Positions 1 through 11,462 of a stretch of 64,000 nucleotides of DNA are shown piece after piece (positions within the stretch are counted from its first letter, which is position 1; every line of letters begins with the position of its first letter). The stretch is from Prorocentrum cordatum (Eukaryota > Sar > Dinophyceae > Prorocentrales > Prorocentraceae), in the NCBI GenBank assembly GCA_963575745.1, contig CAUYUJ010015838.1:136001-200000 (forward strand), in the 5' to 3' direction. Below the pieces are notes generated by a model. That model saw only the letters and a list, made by a program, of their open reading frames with translations. It ran no database searches and had not been told where the DNA came from. A program made the translations under genes and the position numbers.

Positions 1-1016
1 TAACGAGGCCGATATTTGCGCTGAACAATAGGTATGAGATGTGCATCGTACGCGAGATCGAATAGGCAATGAGACCGATCGATGGAAACCACGATCCTTA
101 GATCGACAAACTGAGAAACCGATCCGGCATCAATCGTAGACCGAAAGCGGCACTTACTCCTCATCACCCGAAGGGGGGTCCTGCAGGCATGCGTGGCCCG
201 TCAGCCTCAGGCGCCCTGCAGACATGCAGACGCGTCCAGTGGGGTGGGAAAGGGAGGAGGAGAAGGTGAGGGACGAGAGGGGAGGAGGGTGCGCTGCTCC
301 GCTTCTTCCTCGTCGTCGTCGTTGCTGTCGTCTTTTTTGTAGTCGTCGTGAGGAGCTGGCTGGGAGCTGAGGAGGGGCATCAATGGTTCCAGCCCTCTGT
401 GAGGGGGGAAGCACCATTGTGCACGGCTTTCGTTCTCTGCCCCCTCTGGGCCGCCTTCTCCAGATGGGCATTGGGTGCCGAACTTGCCCCCTTTCTGCTC
501 CTGACTGGCCTTGCTGGTGCCCACCTACACCCCCCTGGAAAGGTAATGCAACTGTTTCGTGAAGTCCCCCCGCCCCCCGGAGCTCCCGATCTCAATGTCG
601 AGTCGGCCGAGGCCGACGGCAGAAAAATCAAATCGCGCGGCGCACCGGGCGAACATTGAACTTGATCAGCGCGGGAGGACGGACCGCACTCGAGAGTTGC
701 ATCACGTTTCCAGGGTTGCAAGTGCGCTCGCTGCATATATGGTCGAGGGTTTGGGCCCCCCCCCAAATGCTAATGCCATCGCCCCCCCCCCCCTCGCGGC
801 GTGGGCGTGGCGTGGTGGCTCCCCCCACCCCCCTGGTGGATGTGGTGTGGGTGTGGTGTGTTGCTGTGGGTGTGTGCGGGGTGACGCCATGGTCCTCCTC
901 CCCCCCTCCCTCCCCCCCTGTGGGTGCGGTGTGGGTGCGGCGTGTGGCTGGGATTGGCGTCATGTTGACAGCTCCGGTGCTCGACGTCGTCGCCGCCGCC
1001 GCTGGTGGTGCCGTCG
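1..1016. other. No gene recognised
   Basis: Several overlapping open frames of about 100-250 codons occur here on both strands. They are Arg/Pro/Gly-rich and low in complexity, and none shows a recognisable domain. From about 750 the sequence becomes runs of C and GTG/GGT-rich DNA leading into a triplet repeat. Confidence 0.5.
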
Positions 1017-1033
1017 ACGTCGCCGTTGTTGTT

Positions 1034-1092
<59 letters not shown>

Positions 1093-1345
1093 GGTCGTCG
1101 TCGTCGTCGTCGTCATTGCCGTCGTCGTCGTCCTCCTCCTCCTCGGCCCGAGGACCCTGGGATCCATCCCATCAGGGGGGGCCCGAGGACCCGTTCCCAT
1201 TGCACTGAATGTTCCTCCATCCGTGAGCGCGTGTTACAGCGGACCTGGAACTTCATACAACAAAACATTGTAGCATGCGCAATCGGAAAAGGGCAGCTGC
1301 GTACATAGGAGGAGGAGGAGGAGGAGGAGGAGGAGGAGGAGGAAG
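1017..1345. repeat. GTC triplet microsatellite and a short AGG run
   Basis: A long (GTC)n tract with single-base interruptions fills about 1017-1130. A pure AGG run follows at about 1309-1342. Because the period is three, every frame stays open and gives false poly-Val, poly-Ser, poly-Arg and poly-Thr ORFs on both strands. Confidence 0.9.
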
Positions 1346-1892
1346 AAGACGAGGAGGTGGAGGACGACGGCGACGAAGAGGTGGCGGATGAACATGAGGA
1401 TGACAAGAAGGCAAAGGAAGATGAGCAAGGAAGGGGATGACGAGGACGAGGAGGAGAGGAGGCGTGGCCCATTCAGGGGGTGGGGGCCCCTTCCCCCGCG
1501 GAAAACACCCTGGCCCGAACGCTGGTCGGGGAGAGAGGGCCGTCTCTGCAGCGGGCAACAACTCAGGAAACAGAAGGTGAAGGGCGCGTGCGCCAGATCC
1601 CACCCGCCGGCGTGGCCGCCTCTGCAGCGGGCAGCAAGAGCTGAGAAGCCATGCGCAAATCCGCGGCGCGTGTGCGCCAGGCCCCCCGCGAGCGGTGAGG
1701 CTTCGTTCAAGCTCGGCGGGAGGAGCTCAGAGACAGCTCCGCCAGGCCTCCACCTGCGCCTAGTCTGTGCCGAGGCCGTGGCGGGCCCCTCTCCCGAACA
1801 CATGTGGATGCCGAGCGCAACCACAGCAAGACAGCTCAGAGAGGCAGCCGCGAAACAGCCCGTCACGTCTCTGATCGAGACCTCGAATGAGC

Positions 1893-4800
1893 TCAACTGC
1901 TGCGCGTCGCCCGAGTCTGAGCCAACTGCTGTGTCACGTGGCACTTGTCAAACTTGTGGATCACGGGGATCACCTCGTTCTCGCTGTTGACCAGAGCCCC
2001 ATCCTTGTTCAGTCGCTCCCCCGCTTCGTCGCAAAGCCAATGCGTGGCCACGTTCATGGCAGCGCCCTGCCAGTTGCCATGCACCTTCAGCTGCAACTCC
2101 TCCTTACGGGAGGCTGCTAAAAAAATAAGGACGTGCTGGTCCTCTGTCCTACATGCGTCGGTTTTCCTACTTGATTTGACAAGGTCGTTCATCGCGCCTA
2201 AGAACTTCAACATCTCTGGGCCAGACCCGAAGATCGTACCAGCACACAAATTCGGCGTGCCGGCACTGAGGACCGTGTCCAAATATGCCTCGCCCATGCA
2301 CCGCTTGATCTGCTCGGTCTCCCAATCTGGGACCGAGCCCCTCCGTGTATTCCAGTCTTGGTAAAGATACACCCCGCGCGGCGCCCGCGAAAAAGGGTCT
2401 GCCTGGAAGATCCGCCACCGTGCTCCTGCGGCACGAATTGGAGTGTCCCCAGGTCCTTTGCTCAACCCCTGAACCTCAGTCCTCTTTCTTGGGGATTCGC
2501 TCAGGAGCCTGGACCCCAAATTCTCTAACCTCTTGGGGTTTCCCGCGTGTCCTCTGGGGCGCGTCAGGTGTTCCGCATGACTTTTTCGGAGCCAAGAGGG
2601 CCCCAAGACGGGCCAATAGACCTGGGCCGGCACGGAAACGGAAAGAGCGCTTCAACAACTTGACCGAAATTACTGACACCACCGTTCGTACTGGGAGCCT
2701 TGGCGTTGAGAGCTTGTTACGTCACCCCGCGCTCTTGGGAGCCTTGGTGTTCAGAGATTGTTGCGTTGCCGCCCGGTCCTGAGCCTTGGCTGGGCCTTGG
2801 TGTCAGGAACTTGTTACGCCATCGCTCCCTGCTGGGAGCCTTGGTCTCATCAGCTTGTTTACGTCACAGTTCGCTCTTGGGAGCCTTGGTGTGAAGAGCA
2901 TTTTGCGTTACCGATCGCTCCTTATTTGGCTTCTCTAAGCCTTCTTGGGGGTCCTATTGCAGCCCTTTTTGAGCCCCTTTGGGGGCCTCTTGGGGGCCTG
3001 GGGGTCCGTGGGGGCCTCCTGGGAGCGTCTTGGGGCGAAAAGCTAGACTTTTCGGGTTCGTGGTCCCCCTTCTGGGGCCGTCTGGGGGCCCTCTGGGGCC
3101 GTCTTGGGCGCCTCTTGAGCCGTCTTGGCGCCCTCTTGGGCCGTTTTGGGGGCCTCTTGGGGGCCCCTGGGGCCGTCTTGGGGCGGTCTTGGGGGCCTCT
3201 TGGACCGTCTTCAACGCCGTGGAAGCCGAAAAGCCGTGTATGCTAAACATGTAAGTTTTCGTATGGGAACTCAATGATTTTAGCCTCCTGATGGCCTTGT
3301 CGGACGCCTCTTGGGGGCCTCTTGGGGCTTCTTTGGGGGCTGTGGGGGCCTCCCGGGAGCGTCTTGGGGCGATAGGCTAGACTTTTCGGTTCGTGGTCCC
3401 CGTCTTGGGGACGTCTTGGGGCCCCCTTGGGTCGTCTTGGGCGCCTCTTGGCCCGTCTGGGGGCCCTCTTGGGCCGTTTCCTGGGCCTCTAGGAAGCCTC
3501 TTGGGCCGTTTTGGGGCGGTCTTGGGGGCCTCTTGGGCCGTCGTCAACGCAGTGAAAGTCGAAAAGCCGTAGATGCTAAAATTATCCCGGCAAAGCAACC
3601 TAACAGCGATGTGTAGAAACATATCTGAAAGCATTCCCCTTAAGATTCAGATGAAAATCCAGTTGTCGAATTCTGCTGTTCTCGCAGTCGTAGTCGCATT
3701 CGCGATGACAGTCGCAGCGGCCTCACACAGTCAGCAGTCACAGCCTCAGCCTCAGCCTCAGCCTCAGCCTCAGCCTCAGCCTCAGCCTCAGCCTCAGCCT
3801 GCCTCAGCCTCAGCCTCAGCCTGCTTCAGCCTCAGCCTCAGTGCCTTCAGCCTCAGCCTCAGCCTCAGCCTCAGCCTGCCTCAGCCTCAGCCTGCCTCAG
3901 CCTCAGCCTCAGCCTCAGCCTCAGCCTGCCTCAGCCTCAGCCTCAGCCTGCCTCAGCCTCAGCAGCATCAGCCTGCCTCAGCATTCAAAATGTGGCCCAG
4001 GAATGGAGTTCTGGGAACTAGAAGAACACGAAGTGGCCTACAGTTGGCTCCGGGCATTCAAAATCATGCCCAGGAATGGAGTTCTGGGAACTTGAAGAGC
4101 ACGAAGTGGCCTACAGTTGGCTCCGGGCATCCAAAATGTGGCCCGGGAATGGAGTTCTGGGAAATCGAAGAGCACGAAGTGGCCTACAGTTGGCTCCGGG
4201 CATCCAAAATGTGGCCCGGGAATGGAGTTCTGGGAAGTCGAAGAGCACGAAGTGGCCTACAGTTGGCTCCGGGCATCCAAAATGTGGCCCGGGAATGGAG
4301 TTCTGGGAGCACCAAGAGCGATTTTGCGAGGATGTCCCAAGCGATTTCGGCTTCGGCGGCAGCTTCGGCGGCAGCCTGTCCGGGTTCCGCCCCGACCCCG
4401 CTGAGGAGTCATGATGCTCTCTTTTGAGACCGCTAGAAACCTATCAGCAAGAGCTGTTAGGTAAATATACGCTTGCCTCGGGAAAATCGATGATGTTGGC
4501 CTCTTGAGGCCCTCTTGGGACGCCCCTTGGGCGCCTCTGCGGGACCTCTTGGGCCGTGTTGGGCGGTCTTGGGCTCTCTTAGAGCGCTCTTCGGGTCTGG
4601 AGGGAGAATCAGAAAAACATACAAAAACCATATGAAAAACCACCAAAATAGGACCATTAGACCCCGCCTTCCCGCCTCGCCCCTCCCCTGGGCCCCTCCC
4701 TAGAAGAGCTTGGCCCCCTGCTCAACGTCACTCGCCCGTACCTCGCTCTATCCGTCACCCCCAAGAGGCCGCCCAGACGGTCCAAGGATGCCCCGGATCG

Positions 4801-7256
4801 CTAAAAGATCGGTCCAAGGCGCTCAATGTGGCTCCGAGATGGCCTAAAAAGCCTTCGAGATGCCCAAAGAGAGCCTTGGAAGCGTTCCCAACAGGGCCCC
4901 GAGAGGCCCAAATCAATGATTCTCCTGAGTTTATTTCAATGTCTCGGGGGTTCTCCACTTTTCGAGCTCTCGACGCTCCAAGACGTCCCAAAAGACCCCC
5001 AAGACCGCCCAAAAACGGCCACTCAGGCGCCCAAGAGGATCGATCCATCTATTTAGATACCTATCCAACGATCAATCGATCATTCTATCGATCAATCAAC
5101 CAAATTCTCTCTCTATATATATAGACATATACATACATGAAAATATATGAATAAATAAATATGAAAATATATTACTGTCGATCTCTGTATACCACAAACC
5201 ATGTATCACATTGTACATCGCCTACAAAAAATGCAAACCGCACACAACAGTTTTGTGTGCAATTCGCACTAGAAGCCAACATGTAGGATTTCACAAAACT
5301 GAATCCTAGTGAAAACTCGCACGAACGGATGGCGTTTGCACCGGATACATTAAACAAAACATGTGCGAATCGCCCACAGAAAGAATTTTAGTCCAGACCC
5401 ACACTCAAGGGTGTAATTTGTAGTACGCACAACCGGGGAACATGTGCATCCACCAGAAGAGAATTCTAGGGCAAAGCCATACGCAAGGACTTTATGTGCA
5501 AGCCGCACAATAGGAATCAATGTGTAAACCACTCACAAACAGAATCCTGGTACACAGCCTCACACAAAGATTTTATGTGTAACCCGCATGCTCAAGATCA
5601 ATGCGCAAATCGCGCACAACATGCATTCGATTGAAACAAACCGGAGAAAGCTTGGGAAACGGCGACAACATATGAGCATGTTGCTTTCATGTGTTGATTG
5701 ATGATTGCGTCGGGCGGGAAAGAGGGTGCGACAAAATACGTTTCCGGTGTTTTGCGTTGCTTTTGGGGGTCCTCCCAAACTTTTCCCGACCACATTCTTA
5801 AAACACATGCTTTAGAAGGCGATTTGCACAATCGGAGTTGATTGTGAATGACAAACGGAATCCTTTCGCGGGGCTGTACAATGGGGTTCCTTGTAAAGGC
5901 GATGTGCACATTGATTTCTACTCTGCGGATTACACACCAAATCCCTTGTGAGTGGCTTTGCAGAAAGGATCGTTCTGTGGTGGCTTTGCACATTGAACCC
6001 ACGGGACCAATTACAACTAGAATCTTTCATTGTGGGGCTATAAAATCGATTTTTTGTGGGCAGTTCATGAACTGGTTCCTGTTGAAAAAGCTGCACGTAA
6101 AATCCGTCTGCGCGACTGTACAATAGGGTTCTATATTGGGTCGGCTTGGATGTTGCTTCGTATGTTGCTTCACATGTTGCGCCATTTGCGTGAGATTTCC
6201 TTTGGCGGGCAATTCTTGAATGAATTCCACTGCGCGGATGAGAAGTTCGTTTCGTAGACACACACATATAGATGTGTGAATGTAGCAATAGCGGCCATAT
6301 AACTATCTCCATATGTATATAACGACATGGGCACCTCTATAGATGGGTAGACCACTGCATACATGTATGCATCGATAGATGAGTAGATGGTCGGACCCAT
6401 GTGTGTGTGATATACAGCTGTATGTTCATGTGAATGGCTTGATAAACATACGTATTTATGAACTGGCATACGGCCGTATGGGCATGCAGGGATACAACCA
6501 AGTGCAATTCTACTGGTACATCGACTGATGGACGGACGTACATGTACACAACATGAGCATATATAGAGAGAGATTGATGGACATACATATTGATGTATAT
6601 GTATTTGAATATTTACACTGGCGCAGCGGCATACGGATACTACATCGTTGAAATATGCACGGGCGCCTGTGCATACATATAGAAGTGGAGGCAGGTACGT
6701 CGATATGTACATTCATGGCTAAGTCAGTATGTATATATAACACAAGAGAGAGAGAGAAAGAGAAATATAGAGAGAGCGATAGAGAGAGAGAGAGAATGAT
6801 AATAAAAAACAACTCCCCCTTTCCATCTTCTCCTCCGCGCGTGTGCGTGGAGGGTTCGAGGGTAACCACGGCCCCCTCCCATAGCACACCCTGTGTTGAG
6901 TCTGAAGGGGACGTGAGACAGAGAGAGAGAGAGAAAGAGAGAGAGATATATAGAGAGAGAGAGAGAACAAAAAAGAGAGAGAGAGAGAGAACAACCACTC
7001 CCCCAACCATTTCCCCCCATCCGCTTGTGGCGTGCAAAATGCGAAAGGGCAGCTGTTACCCCCTCCGCTTCCCCTCAGAGTTGCGTGTGTGGGAGTGTAA
7101 GGGAGCAGCCGCTCCCCCTCCCATAAGAGGGGGGATGCGGCTGCTCTCTGACACTCCCACGCACAACTTTACAGAAAGTGGGAAAGAGGAAGGGTTGCCC
7201 TCGTGCGTTTTACACGCCAGAAAAAAGACGGGGAGAAATGGCGGGGGGAGTGGTTG

Positions 7257-7297
<41 letters not shown>

Positions 7298-10208
7298 CGG
7301 AGGAGCGAACGTTGACCCTCACACTCTCCACGCACACGCGCAGAGAAGGAAATTGAAAGGATGGATTGGTTGCTCTCTCTCCCCGTCTCTCTCTCTCTCT
7401 CACTTGTCCTCTCTGTCTCTTGTGTTTCTCCCTCTCTCTCTCTCTTTCTCTTTCTTTTTTGTTTCTCTCTCTCTCTCTCTTTCTAGCTCTCTCTCTCTTT
7501 TTCTCTCTCTCTCTCTCCCTCTCTCTCTCCTCTGGCAACTGAAGCATGTCGCCGTGCCGCTTTATCTAAACGCGTCCAAGTCGACGAAGCAGGTGCCGCG
7601 GCAACCCTACGGCAAACCTTGCGGCAAACCCACGTCTCTGGTGGCCGAGGCGCCCTCCACAAGACGTGCGGCCGCGTGTCGGAACAAGCGGCGCGTCGAC
7701 ATATAACAAACGAAATACACCATGAGCGATAGCGGGGTTATAGATCGGCACAGAGAGAGGTGACCATAATAGTTAGAGATAGCAAGCGAGACAGAGACAG
7801 AAAGAAGGAGAGAGAGAGAGAGAGAGAAAGAAGACACAAACAAACAAACAACGAAAAAAACACGGGAACGTTCAGAAACTGACACGGCTACAGGGCCCCA
7901 AGACGATCCCAGAGGACCCCAAGATGGCACCAGAGGCACCCAAGACTGTCCAAGAGGGCCACAAGACGGCCCCCAGAGGGGGAACACGAACCGAAAGTCC
8001 GAGCCTTCCGCCCCAAGAGGCGCCGAGGAGGCCCCAGGAGGCCCCCAAGAGGCCCCCAAGAGGGCTCCAAGAGGCCCCAAAACAGCCCCCTGGAGGCCTC
8101 AAAACTGCCTCCAGGAAGTCCCCGAAAGGCACCAACGAGATCCAAACGAAAATCCAAGATGGCCTCAGACCCACAACCCAGGCACGGTGGCGGGATGGGC
8201 CGAAGGCCATTCGATCCGCTGCCCCCTGTCGGTTCATCGCAGGGGTGCCGGGCGTGCTAGACGATTTCGGTTTTGGTTTTGCTACTTTTTCCAAAATAAC
8301 TCACCCTGGGGCTTCGGCCCGTCCCGCCAGGGTCCCGGGAGGATTGCCCAGGAGCTCAATCCCAGAAAAAATCCTCCAAGACGGCTCAAGATGGCCTCCA
8401 AGATGACCACGTTGGCCCAAGATGGCCTCCAAGATGGTCCAAGATGGCCTCCAAGTCCGCCCAAGATGGTCCAAGACGGCCTCCAAGACGGCCCAAGAGA
8501 GTCCAAGATACCTCCAAGGTCGCCCAAGAAGCCTCCAAGACGGCCCAAGAGGCCTCCATCTACAGGTTTTTGAAGGATTTGGGCATTTGTTTCTTTTCGG
8601 CCTTCCGACGGCTCAAGACAGCCCAAGAGGCCTCCAAGATGGCCCCATGACGGCCCCAAGACGGCCCCAAGAGGCCCCCCAAGACGGGCCAAGAGGCCTC
8701 CAACACGCCCAAGATGGCCTCCAAGACGGCCCCGAAGCGCCCCAAGAGGGCCCCAAGCCGGTTCAGAGAGGCCCCCGAGACGGCTCCCGACGGCGTCAGA
8801 CGGGGAACCCACCAAGATGGCCGAAATTGGCTCGAAGCTGGCCCAAGACGGCCCAAGAGGCCTCCAAGAGGGCCTCCAGGAAGGCCAGAAAAGGCCAACA
8901 ACACTGATTTTCCTCAGGTGTTTGAAGGATTTCGACATTTGCTTCGTTTCGGTCTTTCGACGGCCCGAGACGGCTCAAGAGCCCTCAAAGATCGCCGAAA
9001 GATCGCCCAAGAGGCCTCCAAAATAGCCCCAGAACGGCCCAAGAGGCCCCCAAGACTGCCCCAAGAGGCCCCCAAGAAGGCCCAGGAGGCCTTGAAGACG
9101 CCCAAGATAGCCTCCAAAACGGCCCTGGAGCATTCCAAGAGGGCCCCAAGTCGGCCCAGAGAGGCCCCCCAAACGGCTTCCGACGGCGTCAGGCTCGCCA
9201 GGCGCCCACCAAGATGGCCGAAGATGGCCCTAAGATGGCTCAAGACGGCCCAAGAGGCCTCCAAGAGAACCTCCAGGAAGGCACGACAAGGCCCAAATTA
9301 TTGATTTCCCAAGGATTGTGGCATTTGCTTTTTTTTCGGCCTTCCGACGGCCCGAGACGGCCCAAGAGCCCCCACAGATCGCCCAAGAGGCCCAAGACGG
9401 CCCCAAGAGGCCCCCAAGACGGCCCAAGAGACGCTCACGATGGCCTCCAAGACGGCCCAAGAGCTCTGCAAGACGTCGTGCAAGAAGGCCCGAAAGGGTC
9501 AAAATGGCCTCCAGACGGCCAAGATGACCTTCAAGATGCCCACGTGTTCCCCGAAGGCTTTCCAAACCGATTCGGGGAACACATGGTCCGATAGCTTGAC
9601 AGGTCTGGCCTCAACGTTCGGCCACCTAGGTGCTTCCAGAAAGGTAGGGGGCGGCGGTGATTCGCCGTATAGGTGTCTTCGATTACGTCTCGGGCGTCCA
9701 GGAGCCACACGGCGTCATACCCCCCCTCCTCAAGCCAGCTCTGGTAGTGCCTGTACCGCGTCTGACAGACGGAGCCCCCGAATCTGCCAGGGTCCACGCC
9801 GCCGGGGCCCGCGAACCTGAGCTCGCCTGTCTCCCAATCTGAGTCGCAATTCACCGCCGCCGCGAGGTCGGTCCTGTTGACGCCGGCGCTGGAGCGCAGC
9901 AGCTCGTGGTGCCCGAGGGCCTCGTACTGCTCCCTGCAGACCGCGGTGCGCACGGTGGCGCCCACCTCCCGCAGGAACTCCGCGACCCCGTCGGGCAGGC
10001 CTGGGTCCGCGCCCACCACGATGTCGCCGGCGAAGCCCGTGCCGCGCAGGGTCCTGAAGAACGCGCGCGGGAAGCTGCGCGCGTCGTAGAAGCAGGCGGT
10101 GGAGAACACCGCGCTGCGGCCTGCCCCCGCCGCGGGGACGCGCAGCGAGGCGGCCTCGTGGACCGCCAGGGCCAGCACCAGCAGGGAGGCGGGCCGCATG
10201 GCCCGCAT
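1893..10208 (-). CDS. Glycosyltransferase-like secretory protein, two exons split by a 7.3-kb intron
   Basis: Exon 1 runs from an ATG at 10208 (or 10199) to about 9684. It starts with a likely signal peptide (MRAMRPASLLVLALAVHEA) and contains a Rossmann-like start (AVFSTACFYDARSF, GDIVVGADPG), then YDAVWLLDARDV. Exon 2, about 2411 to the TGA at 1893, opens with IFQADPF and holds GVYLYQDW, TPNLCAGTIFG, HGNWQGAAMN and VIPVIHKFDKC. Joined as DARDV|IFQADPF the halves rebuild the acidic metal/nucleotide-sugar block of a protist/plant GT-A-like family (FRDVFFQ-DPF type). The frame is kept and the product is about 347 residues. ATC occurs at both junctions, so the exact splice point is ambiguous by 3 nt. 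A role in secretory-pathway glycosylation is inferred from family and signal peptide. Substrate unknown. The exon 2 reading frame extends upstream to 2633, but that part is probably intron. Confidence 0.72.
2690..3575. repeat. Degenerate G-rich minisatellite (GGGGGCCTCTTGGG type), plus orientation
   Basis: From 2690 to 2930 there are degenerate TTGGGAGCCTTGGTG repeats. From 2930 to 3575 the core GGCCTCTTGGGGGCCGTCTTGG repeats. Two copies of a higher-order unit of about 335 bp are marked by CTAGACTTTTCGG at about 3046 and 3379 and by GAAAAGCCGT at about 3228 and 3560. Confidence 0.8.
3728..3978. repeat. CAGCCT hexanucleotide array
   Basis: About 40 units of CAGCCT, with occasional GCCTCAGCCTG variants. 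Six is a multiple of three, so the array reads as Ser/Ala- or Pro/Gln-rich protein in open frames. No coding role is supported. Confidence 0.9.
3982..4320. repeat. 73-bp tandem repeat, about 4.6 copies
   Basis: Units begin with CATTCAAAAT or CATCCAAAAT at 3982, 4055, 4128, 4201 and 4274, exactly 73 bp apart. Each carries AATGGAGTTCTGGGAA and AAGTGGCCTACAGTTGGCTC. The period is not a multiple of three, so overlapping ORFs here repeat the same peptide in rotating frames. Confidence 0.92.
4490..6650. other. Intronic stretch without a gene: degenerate, partly AT-rich repeats
   Basis: A short piece of the G-rich minisatellite lies at 4490-4600. From about 5150 to 6260 there are degenerate, related phrases (AATCGCGCACAA, TTTATGTGTAA, GGGGTTCCTTGTAAAGGCGATGTGCACA) recurring at irregular 55-75 bp spacing. 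TATG/CATA-rich sequence follows to 6650. No exon was recognised. Confidence 0.55.
6740..7860. repeat. GA/CT dinucleotide tracts
   Basis: GAGAGA-rich tracts occupy about 6743-6995 and CT-rich tracts about 7255-7530, with another GA tract at 7800-7835. Between them lie two diverged copies of a segment with GTGCGTGGAGGGT and CCCCTCCCATA motifs. Nothing coding is evident. Confidence 0.8.
7885..9560. repeat. Degenerate minisatellite (CCAAGAGGCCTCCAAGACGG type), opposite orientation
   Basis: This is the same core as at 2930-3575, but as its reverse complement. A higher-order unit of 354-383 bp repeats three times, marked by AAGGATTTGGGCATTTG, AAGGATTTCGACATTTG and AAGGATTGTGGCATTTG at about 8572, 8926 and 9310. 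Long Gln/Ala/Lys/Pro ORFs over it are repeat artefacts. Confidence 0.85.
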
Positions 10209-10209
10209 G

Positions 10210-11460
10210 CGTGCCTCGGCGCCCGAATCCCTTGCGGATGTGCCAGCTCCAGTCGCCGGGAGTCTCACCGGCTGCGGACCCTCCCCGACCTCCGGGTCCA
10301 GAACGGGCCTGCCACGGATTTCAGGCCTCAGGACGCCGGGGGGGGCTGGAGAGTTCTAGCAAAGCTTCGATGCCCCTGCCAAGGGAACACTGGACTGGAG
10401 GATCAGAGCCTGATGGTCACGCCACGGAGGAGGGGGGGCTGGAAAGTTGAGAACTCTTGCGGTTCAACAGCGGCCATTCAGCGATCGCACCAGAGTTGGA
10501 GCCGCCGCCACTGGCGCGAGTGCTGGAACTGCTGAGTTTGGCGCGGCGACTTGCGAGGACTTCTGCTGCGAGACCTCGGTTCTGAAAAAACAACCGCAGC
10601 GCCTGGACAGACCCACCTACACGTCGCATGGTGAGTCCAGCGGGGAGGGGGTATGCTCTGGGACAGGTTTTCTGCAAACGTCGCTCCTGGCCACAGAGTG
10701 TCGAGTGTGTCTAACGTGCTTCACCCTTTTCTTTTCGTCCGTCGGGTTACCATGGGATCGTGAAGGTTTCGAGTGGCTGGAGTGGGCTTTTTTGCGAGCT
10801 TGGCGGGAGCTCCTCCTCCCTCCTCCCTCCTCCCTCCTTCGTCCCTCCTCCCCCCTTCATCTCGACTCCAGCTGTTCCCCCTGCTCCTCCTTCGCGTTGC
10901 GGCGATGGCGCCCCAGCTTCTGGAGTGCTGGCGCATTATAGGCCCTACAGCTGCATGGCTCTTGCCCGAAAACGCTGCTGAAACGAATTTCAGTACCAGA
11001 TTCGCTGGTGCTCTTGGGCCGAGATGCCTGCGATGTCATGCGCCTTCGCTCTCTACACGCAGACGCGCTCAGGCAAAACACACACACGCGCACAGGAACT
11101 CTTACACTCATGATCACTGATCACCATGTGAACCGCCCTCCCGACATTCGGTATCTAAAAATGTAGTTCCTTTCTGCTTACTGTTGAGATCCTTCTCTCT
11201 CGCTCTCTCTCTCTCTCTCCATCCCTCTCTTCCGCGCTCAAGCGAAGCCGCATCAACTCAGAAAATTGACTCTGCGCCTCATCAAAAACTGCGGGGCCAA
11301 TCATCAAACCCAACAACGAGTGAAACACGGTAGATAGCGAGTCAACCGCTTTGACACAATACCAAGTGCATCCCCTCGCCGCTCCTGAAACTCCGTTTGT
11401 GAGGCAAGCGGAGTCTCCCTAATGATTAAAGCGAACCGTCCCATCATATGTAGTACGCAC
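10210..11460. other. Intergenic segment between the kinesin and the glycosyltransferase-like gene
   Basis: There is a CCTCC run at about 10800-10870 and a short CT run at 11195-11220. This stretch should hold the 3' end of the kinesin transcription unit and the 5' leader of the downstream gene. I see no recognisable promoter motif and no further exon. Confidence 0.4.
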
Positions 11461-11462
11461 CA

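Larger units (their letters stand above)
2412..9683 (-). other. Giant repeat-filled intron of the glycosyltransferase-like gene
   Basis: This interval separates the two exons whose protein halves complete one fold. It contains GGCCTCTTGG-type minisatellites in both orientations, a CTCAGC hexanucleotide array, a 73-bp tandem array, GA/CT microsatellites and AT-rich degenerate repeats. I see no convincing exon inside it. Confidence 0.6.

Noticed and set aside
559-1308. Long overlapping ORFs on both strands (up to 249 codons)
   Set aside because: They run through the GTC triplet tract and are Arg/Val/Thr homopolymers. No domain and no start context.
3728-4320. CRISPR-like array
   Set aside because: The 73-bp and hexanucleotide units are contiguous tandem repeats without unique spacers, in a eukaryotic intron.
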